A DNA stretch of 64,000 bases from Streptomyces lichenis. GTDB taxonomy: Bacteria; Actinomycetota; Actinomycetes; Streptomycetales; Streptomycetaceae. A program made the translations under genes and the position numbers. Shown piece after piece: positions 15,596 to 24,500 of this stretch; position 1 is the first letter of the stretch, and every line of letters starts with the position of its first letter. The stretch spans positions 94,544 through 158,543 of the forward strand of contig NZ_JALPTH010000019.1 in NCBI RefSeq assembly GCF_023218175.1. Reading direction: 5' to 3'. The notes under the pieces were generated by a model that saw only the letters and a program-made list of their open reading frames with translations, searched no databases and was not told the origin of the DNA.

Positions 15596-18500
15596 GGGAA
15601 GGGGAGTCGCGGTGGGCGGCCCTCACCTCCGCCACCAGCTCCGGTCCGAGGGTGTGGCCCAGCAGATGCAGTGGCCCTGCCGCCACCCCGGCGTGCTCCA
15701 CCGCCGCCCAGTGGGCGAGGGCGGCCGCCGGGTCCACCAGGCCGTGCACCGGGCGGAGTCCGGGGTCGGCGGCGTGCAGCAGTGACTCCACCCGGCAGGA
15801 GGCGAGCGTGCCCGCGATCCACGGCTGGGCGAGATAGCCGGCCGCTGCCGCCGGCGGCAGACCGTCGGCGACCTCCCGGCTCACCTCGCCGAGGTGCAGC
15901 AGCCCACCGCCCAGGACCAGGACGTCCCGGCGCTCCCGCATCCGGGCCAGCGCCCGCCCGGTGTCGAAGCAGTGCGGGAAGGAGTCGTCCACCACCACGG
16001 CGCCCGGCGCCAGCCGGTCCACGTCCAGCAGGGTGGCAAAACCGCTCACCGCCGTGACCAGCAGCCCGGCCCCGTACACCGCGTCCGGCAGGGCGGGCCG
16101 GGACTCCACCACCGCCACCTCACCCGCCAGACCGCGCTCCCTCAGCCGCCGCGCCAACCGCTCCAGCCGCGCACCGCTGCCCGGCGCGTCGCAGAGCAGC
16201 AGCCGCCGGGGCGGCCGGGCCGCCCGGCCGAGCAGCAGCTCCAGCGAGGAGGCGCCGATCGACCCGAGCCCGACGAACGCCACGTCCAGGTCGGCCAGTT
16301 CGCGCCCGAGGGCGTCCAGCGCCACCTGCACCGTCCGGACCACCGAGACCACGGTCGCCGCATGCCCGGTCGTCACCTCCACCGTCGAGCCCGCCCCCTC
16401 CGAGGCGCGCAGCACCTCGAAGCCGTAGCCGGTCAGCGACGGGATCATCCCGGCCAGCGAGACACACCGGGCACCGAGCGAGGAGGCCAGCGCCACCGCG
16501 CGGGCGGTATGGCCCACCAGCCCGCCATCTCCTCGGAGTTCATCGGCCAGTTCGTCGGCGAAGAGGGGCACGCAGACGAAGCCCGAGCGGCCCAGTCCGG
16601 TCCGTACCGTCTCCAGCAGCCTCGGCGCCCCGTCGGGGAAGAGCAGCGCGCGCAGCTCCTCCCGCCGCAGGGCCTCCTCCGGCAGACCCGCCAGCCGCGC
16701 CAGGTGGCCCGGGGACGGCAGATAGCCGATCAGCGCGGCGTCCATGGTGCATGGGGTGTGGTGGGGGTCGGTGGCCCGGTCGAGGCGGTCCCGTAGCGCC
16801 CGGGCGAAGTCCGCCAGGGCGGCGGGGGAGAAGGCGGCGGCGGAGCCCCGCACCGTCACCCGCAGGCCGCCGTCCTCCTCCGGCCGCACGGCCAGGAACA
16901 CATCCGTCACCGAGGAGGGCGGCGCGAACGCGCTGTCCCCGTCGTCCCAGGACACCGTCAGCGACCGCCCGGGCGGGGAGGACAGCACGGAGAAGTCCAG
17001 GAAGGTGAAGAAGAACTGCGCCGTCAGCGGCAGCCCGTCGCCGTCCCGGGGCACCACCTCCTCGTATCGGCGCGCCTCCTCGGCCTCGGCCACCACCCGG
17101 CGCAGCGCCTCCGCGAACGCCTCGTCCCCGTGCGGGGCGGCCGCCGGGCGGACGGGGACGGCGGTGGCGAACGGGCCGAAGATCCGGTGCACATCCGGCA
17201 GCGGGCCGTCGCGACCGCTCACCGCCAGCCCGACGATCAGGTCCGCCTGGCCGGTGAGGTGCGTCAACTGCTGGTGGTACGCGGTCAGCAGGGGTGCGTA
17301 GAGCGTTGCCCCCGCTTTGGCGGCGAGCGTCCGCAGCGCCGCCGTGTGCTCGCCGCCGAGCAGGAAGGTGGTGGAGTGGAACGGTGCGGGGGCCTTCTCC
17401 GCGCGCAGTACGGGGGGCCGGTAGGGGGCCTCCATCGCCTCCGTCCGGGCCTGCCGTGCCGGGCCGGGGGCGGCATCGGCCGGCAGCAGGGCGTGGTCGC
17501 GGAAGGTGGCGCGGGGCGCGGGCGGCTCGACGGGGCGGCGGCCCGCCGCCAGCTGCTCGTAGAAGGCGGTCAGCTCCTGGAGGAGCAGCGCGGCGCTGTA
17601 TCCGTCGCCGATCAGATGATGGGCGTGGACCAGCAGGACATGCTCGCGCGCGCCGAGGGTGAGGACATGGAGCCGCAGCAGGGGCCAGGCCCAGGGTTCC
17701 AGGCGCCGCGCGCCCTCGGCCGCCGCGTACGCCTCCACCTCGGCCTGGTCGGTGATCCGCGCGAAGGTGACCGGCAGCCGCAGCGAGGGCGGGAGTTCCT
17801 GCTGTACGGGTGGCCGGGCACCGGCCGGGAAGACGGTACGGAGCATGCCGTGGCGCTCCACCAGCGCATCCACCGCCGACTGGAACAGCTCGGGATCCAG
17901 GGCGCCGGTCAGCCGCAGCCGTGCCGTCCAGGAACCGCCGCCTCCACCGGGTGCCAGCGCCTCGGCGAGCAGGAAGCCGCGCTGGACGGCGGTGACCGGG
18001 AAGGGGGTGGCGGGGTCGGCGGGTGCGACGGTCGGAGGCGTCCGCTGGGCGGTGGCCGCGTCCACCGCCGCCGCGAGCGCGGCCAGGGTGCGGTGCTCGT
18101 AGACCACGGTCGGCCGGGGCAGCGGGGACCTGACCTCGCCGAGCCGGGCGAACACCTGGAGGACCAGCAGCGAGTCACCGCCCAGCTCGAAGAAGTCGTC
18201 CTCCCGGTGGACCGTCTTGACCTCCAGCACCTCACACCAGATGTGCGCGAGTTGTTGTTCGGTGGGGGTGGTGGGGTCTGCGGATGTGGGGGCGGTGGCG
18301 GTCGCCGGGTCCCCTGTACGGCCGGCCAGCGCGCGGCGGTCGACCTTGCCGGTGCCGGTGAGCGGCAGCTTGGCCAGCACGGTGATCCGCGAGGGGACCA
18401 TGGAGGGCGGCAGCAGACCGGCCAGATGGCGGCGCACCGCACGTGGATCCGGTTGCCCGGCGCCGGGCCGGGCGGTGACGAAGGCGAGCAGCCGCCCCTC

Positions 18501-21500
18501 ATGGGCGATGACCGCGACCTGGGCGAGGCCGGGATGGGTCAGCAGGGCCGCCTCCACCTCCCCGGGCTCCACCCGGTTCCCCCGGATCTTCACCTGGTCG
18601 TCGATCCGGCCGAGGAACTCCAGCACCCCGTCCGCCCGGCGGCGGACCCGGTCGCCGCTGCGGTACCAGCGGCGCCCGTCCCGCACGGTGAACGCCCGTG
18701 CGGTCAGCTCGGGTTGGCCGAGGTAGCCGGGGGTCAGTCCGGCCCCCGCGATCAGCAGCTCACCCGGCTGTTCCGGCCCGCACAGGGTGCCGTCGGGGGC
18801 GACGACCGCCAACTCCGTACCGGCCACCGGCCGTCCGATCGGCAGGGCGCGCTCCTCGTCGGCCGGGCGCTCCGCGATGAGGTGGCAGGTGGCGTTGACG
18901 GTCGTCTCGGTGGGCCCGTACAGATTGGCGATCCGCTGCCCCGCGCCGAACAGGTCGAACCAGCGGCGCACCTGGGCGGCGGACAGGGCCTCGCCCCCCA
19001 CATGCACCCATCGCAGCGCCGACAGATCCGGCACCGGCCCGCCGTCACGCACCCGCTGCTCGGCGGCCGACAGCAACTGCTCCCACAGTGTCGGCACGGA
19101 GCTCCACACGGTGATCCGGGTCCGTTCCGCGTGGGCGAGCAGCAGTTCGGGATCGCGCAGCAGCTCCCTGGGCACGGTCACCACGGTGCCGCCGACCAGC
19201 AGCGGGGCGAGGAGCTGGCGTACCGAGGCGTCGAAGCAGGGCGACGCGGTCTGCGCCAGCCGGTCACCGGATCCGTAGCCGAAGGTGGCGATGGCCCAGT
19301 CCAGGTAGTTCTCCATCGACCGGTGGGTGATTGGCACTGCCTTGGGGCGGCCCGTGGAGCCCGAGGTGAAGATGACGTAGGCGATCGCCTCGGGGTCATG
19401 CGTGGGTACGGGGACGGGAGTGGCCGCCGTGGCGTCCGATGGGCCGTCGACCGGCACCGCCCGCATTCCGTCGAAGGCCCGGGCTGCGGTCAGGGTCGGT
19501 GCGTGGCACACCACCGTGGAGACCTCCGCGCGCCGCAGCTGGTCCGCCAGCCGGGCGGGCGGATGGGCCGGGTCCAGCGGGACCCAGCCGGCCCCGGCGC
19601 GCAGGATGCCGACCACGCCGACCACGGTGTCCGGGCCGGGCTCGGTGAGCAGCCCGACCAGCGCCCCGGGCCGCACCCCGGCGTCGCGCAACCGCGCGGC
19701 CAGCAGAGCGGAGGCACGGTCCAGCTCCGCGTAGCCGAGCGCCGTGCCGTCGGCGGACACGGCGGTCGCCCCGGGCGTGGCGCGGAACTGCCGGAGCAGT
19801 CGATCGACCACGCCGGATGACCGGGAAGGTGCGGGGGCGGTGAGGGCGGCGGCCAGTTCGGCGCGGAACTCCTGGTCCAGCCGGGCCACCGTCTCCGGCC
19901 GGAACAGCGGCAGCGGGAAGTTCCAGGAGAGCCGCAGCTCGGGTCCGTCCGCCCAGCACAGCAGGCTCAGCCGGGTCGCGGCCGACCCGGTGCCGGCCGC
20001 CTCGGCCCGTACCTCCACCGGGCAGTCGGCGGCGAGCCGGGCGGGGAAGCGGGCGAAGCTGAAGCCCGCCGGGCTCACCGTACGGGGACCACCGCCGCCG
20101 GGCAGCAGCGCGGCCAGGTCCAGGCTGCTCACCCCGGAGTGCCGCTCGCTCTCCAGCCATATCCCGCGCAGCCGCCGGGCCAGTTCGACCACCGGCTCCT
20201 CGGGGGCCGTCTCGCAGAGCAGCGGAAGCGTGTCGGCGAGCGGGGCCACCAGCCGGTCCAACCCGGGGAAGCGCCCCTCCCGCCGGGCCCGGGCCACATT
20301 GACCGCGATGTCCGGTCGGTCCGTCCACCGGGCGAGGCAGCGCACATACCCGGCGAGCAGCAGCTGGAAGAGCGACACCTCGTGCTCGGCGGCCAGCCGC
20401 TCCAGGGCGGCGGTCAGGGGTGCGTCGAGCGCGCCGTAGTGCTGGACCAGCGGGCCCGACGGCGGCCCGTCCGGATCGCCGTCACAGGGCAGCCGCAGCG
20501 GTTCCGGCGCCCTCGCCGCCAGCCGCTCGGACCAGTAGCGGCGGTCCGCCTCCGGTGCGGTGCCGCCGGACCCCCTGCCCTCGGCGGCCGCGTAGGCGGC
20601 GAAGCCCGGCCCGCCCGGTGCCGGGGCCGGGAGCTCGCCCCGCGCCAGCAGGGTGTAGGTCTCCCACACCTCCTCGGCCAGCAGGTTCAGGCTGTAGCCG
20701 TCGGCCGCCGTGTGGTGCGCGACCAGCAGCAGTCGGGCGAGGTCGGCGTCCTGACGGAGCAGCAGGGCGCGTACCGGCGGTTCCGTGCTCAGGTCGAAGG
20801 GCCGGTTGCACAGGGCCGTCTCCAGCTCGGCCACCTCCCCGGCCCCGCAGGCCCGGACCTCGTACCAGGTCGGCAGCGGTGCGGCCGGTGCCGGGTACTG
20901 CATCGGCCCGTTCCCCGTGTCCTCGATCCGCAGCCGCAGCATGGGGTGCCGTTCGGCCAGTACGGCCAGGGCCCGGCCGAGCAGCTCGGTGTCCAGGGGG
21001 CCCTGGACGGCCATCCGCAGATGGCCCCGGGCCGGGAGGTCCGGATACAGCCGGCTGCTGGTGTGCAGGGCGAGTTGTACGGGGGTCAGGGCGAAGGGCG
21101 CGGCCCGGTCGGCGGCCTCCTGGGACGCCCGGGGCTGCTGGGAGGCGGGCTCCGCGTCCAGGTGGGCGGCCAGTTCGCGTACGGTCCGGTACTCGAAGAA
21201 GAGGGTGGTCGGCAGGGTCCGCCCGGCCCGGCGTTCGAGCCGCTTGACCAGGTCGACCGCGCCCAGCGAGTCCAGCCCGAGGGAGAGGAACGGCGCGTCG
21301 TCATCGATGGTGTGCACCGGTACGCCCAGGGACTCGGCCAGCAGCTCCCGCAGCAGCGCGGCGGTGCCGGAGGGGTCCATCGGCCCCGTGGACCTCTGCG
21401 GTGCGGGACGCGAGGGCGGTCGGGTGTCGCGTACGCGATCCGGACCGTCCATCGTCCGGTCGGCGAGCAGCAGTTGGGCCAGGCCCATGCCGCAGGCGTC

Positions 21501-24500
21501 CCGGAGCGCTGCCAGGGCCGGAGCGGTCGCCAGCGGACGGCCTCCGGCACCGGGCAGGGTGTCGGCCGCGAACCCGGCGGCCAGGCCGGTCTCGGCGAAC
21601 GGCCCGAGGTTCACCGACAACCAGGGCCGTCCGGCCTGCCGTTCGGCGGCGGCGAAGGCGTCCAGGAAGGCGTTGGCCGCCGCGTAGGAGCCCAACCCCC
21701 TCGCCAGGCCCGGCAGCACCGAGGAGACCGAGGAGAAGGCCACGCACAGCCCGGGGCCCCGGTCCTGCCGACGCAGCGCCTCGGAGAGCAGCAGGGTGCC
21801 CAGGGTCTTCGCCCCGAACGCCTCCACCGTCTCCTCCGGCTTGGTCCCGCGCAGGCTCCCCGGGCGGACCGTTCCGGCCGCGTGGAAGACCGCGTCCGGG
21901 GCTGCGGGCAGGGCGGCGACCAGCGCTTCCACGTCGTCCCGGGAGGTGAGGTCGGCCCGGTGGTAGTGGGCCTCGGCACCCAGTGCGGCGAGTTCTTCCA
22001 GCAGGCCCGCCGGAGGCTGCGGGGAGCGGCCGGTGAGCCGGAGCACCGGCCGGCCGCGACCGGCGAGCTCCCGGGCCAGGGCCGAGCCGAGGCCGCCGCC
22101 ACCGCCGGTGATCAGGAAGGTGCCGTCGGCGGGCAGCCGGTCCCGGACGGCGGGCAGCCCCACCCCCTGCGGTGCGACCGTCCGCAGCAACCGCCGCCCG
22201 CCGCGCCAGGCGGCCACCACCCCCTCCGCCTGCGATGCCACCACCTCGGCGAGCACGGCCCGCAGCCGCTCCCCGGGGTCATCGAGGGAGCAGAGGTCGA
22301 GCCAGTCGGCCACCACTCCCGGGGACTCCACCGGCACGGCCAGGCTCAGCCCGCCCAGCACCGACTGCGTCGGTTCCGGCCGCTCGGGGCCGTGCCCGGT
22401 GGTGTGCGCGTCGTCGGTCACCACCAGCAGCCGGTCGGCCCCGGACAGGTCGAGCAGGGCAAGGGCCTCCTGGAAGGCCGTGACCAACTCGCGCTGGACG
22501 TCTTCGATGTCCGCCGCCGTCGTCGCGTGTGCGGCGGGCCCCGCCAGGAGCAGCACCGTCGCCGGGCGCGCGTCCGGATCCGTGGTCACCGGTATGCCGC
22601 GTTCCGCGAGCTGCCGCGTCAGCGCGTAGGCGGCCGCCGAGTCCGGGCCGGTCACCAGCACCGGCGCCGTACCGCCGGACGGTGGCGGCGGAGGCGGCGT
22701 CGGCTGCCAGACGACGCGGTGCAGCAACCGGGTCTCCTCGGGCCAGTGGCGGCGTCGCTGGTAGGGGTACGGGGGCAGCGGCACCCGCCGCCGCTCCGCG
22801 CCCCGTATCGGCCGGTCCAGGCGCACCCCGCGCGCCCACAGCCGCGCCACCGTCTCCAGCAACTCCCGCGCCCCGCCCGCGACCTCGTCCAGGGAGGGCC
22901 CGGCGGGTGCGGAGGGTGCGGAGAGCACGAGGACGTCTCCGCCCGCCCGCTCGCCGGTGGCCGCCGCCCGGATATGACCGGCGAGGCTCTGGCGCGGGCC
23001 GACCTCCACGAAGGTGTCATAGCCCTCGTCCAGCAGCCGCGCCACGGCCCGCCCGAACAGCACCGGGCGCAGCGCGTGTTCGCGCAGCCGGTCCGGGTCC
23101 AGGGTCGGCTGCCACTCGGCGGTGAGGGTGCTCAGCAGCGGGACGGCCGGGGCCGAGATGGTCAGGGCGCGCGCCGCCTCGGTCAAAGCCGGGGCGATCG
23201 GCTCCATCAGCGGGGAGTGGAACGCCCGGGTCACCTCCAGAGGCCGTACGGTCGCCCCGGCCTCGGTGAGCCGGGTCGCCGCCCTCGTGACCGCCTCAGC
23301 ATTGCCGGAGAGCACCAGTGCGCCGGGACCGTTGTACGCGGCGACCGCGAGTTCACCGGGGGCCGCCGCCACCAGGGCCGCCACCTGCTCCTCGTCGGCC
23401 CCGCGCACCGCCGCCATCGCGCCCGGCGGGGTCGCCGTCCCCATCAGCCGCCCGCGTTCGGCCGCGAAGGCCAGGGTGTCGGCGAAGGAAAGCGCCCCTC
23501 CGGCGCAGGCGGCGGTGAGTTCACCGACACTGTGCCCGAGCAGCGCGTCCGGTCGCACCCCCCAGTCCGCCAACTGCCGTGCCACGGCCACCCCGTGGGC
23601 CACCAGCAGCGGCTGGGCCACCTCGGTCGCGGCCAGGGCCTTCAGGTCCGCCCCGGGGTCGGTGCACCAGTCCCTCAACTCCCGTCCGCGCACCGGGCCG
23701 ACCCGGGCGGAGGCCTCGTCCAGGGTGGCGCGGTACACCGGCGCCGTCTCGTACAGCGCACGGCCCTGGCCCGGTCGCGGCGCACCCTGGCCGGGGAAGA
23801 CGAAGACGGTACGGGGCCGGTGCGCCACGGTCGCCCGCACCGCCCCCGTACCGGCTGCCGGGGCGACGGCGGCGGCCAGGCGGTCGCGCAGCCCGCCGGG
23901 ATCGGAGACGAGGGCGAGCCGGTGGTCCCCCTCGTCCCGGGCCATGGCCGCCGCCCGGCACACCTCGGCCTCGTCCAGCTCCGGGTGCTCACGCAGATGA
24001 CCGAGAAGGCGGGAGGCCCAGGCGTCCAGACCGGGGGCGGTACGCGCCGAGAGCGTCAGCAGCCGTGGGCCCGCCGGCCGTTCGCCGTCCTCGTCCGGGC
24101 CCTCCGCCAGGGGCGGCGGCGCCTGCTCCAGCACCGCGTGGGCGTTGGTGCCGCCGAAGCCGAAGGCGTTGACCCCGGCCCTGCGGGGGCCGTCGGACGA
24201 CGGCCAGGCGGTCGCCTCGGTGACCAGGGCGAACCCGGACCGCTCGACGGCGGGGGAGGGCGGCGAGGAGTGCGGCGAGGCGGGCAGCCGGCCGTGCCCG
24301 AGGGCCAGCACCACCTTCACCAGTGAGGGCAGCGCGGCCGCGTTCAGCAGATGCCCGAGGTTGGTCTTCACCGAGCCCAGCAGCCGTGGCCGGCCGTCCG
24401 CACGGGCGGGGAAGGCATGGGCCAGGGACCGCAGTTCGACCGGATCGCCGACAGCCGTGCCCGTGCCATGGGCCTCGACATAGCTCACGGAGGCCGGGTC

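Noticed and set aside
16767..18008. Reading the last condensation-like domain as an epimerase
   Set aside because: It has the full HHxxxDG and a complete C-domain layout, with no epimerase-specific signs that I can see; its subtype stays open.
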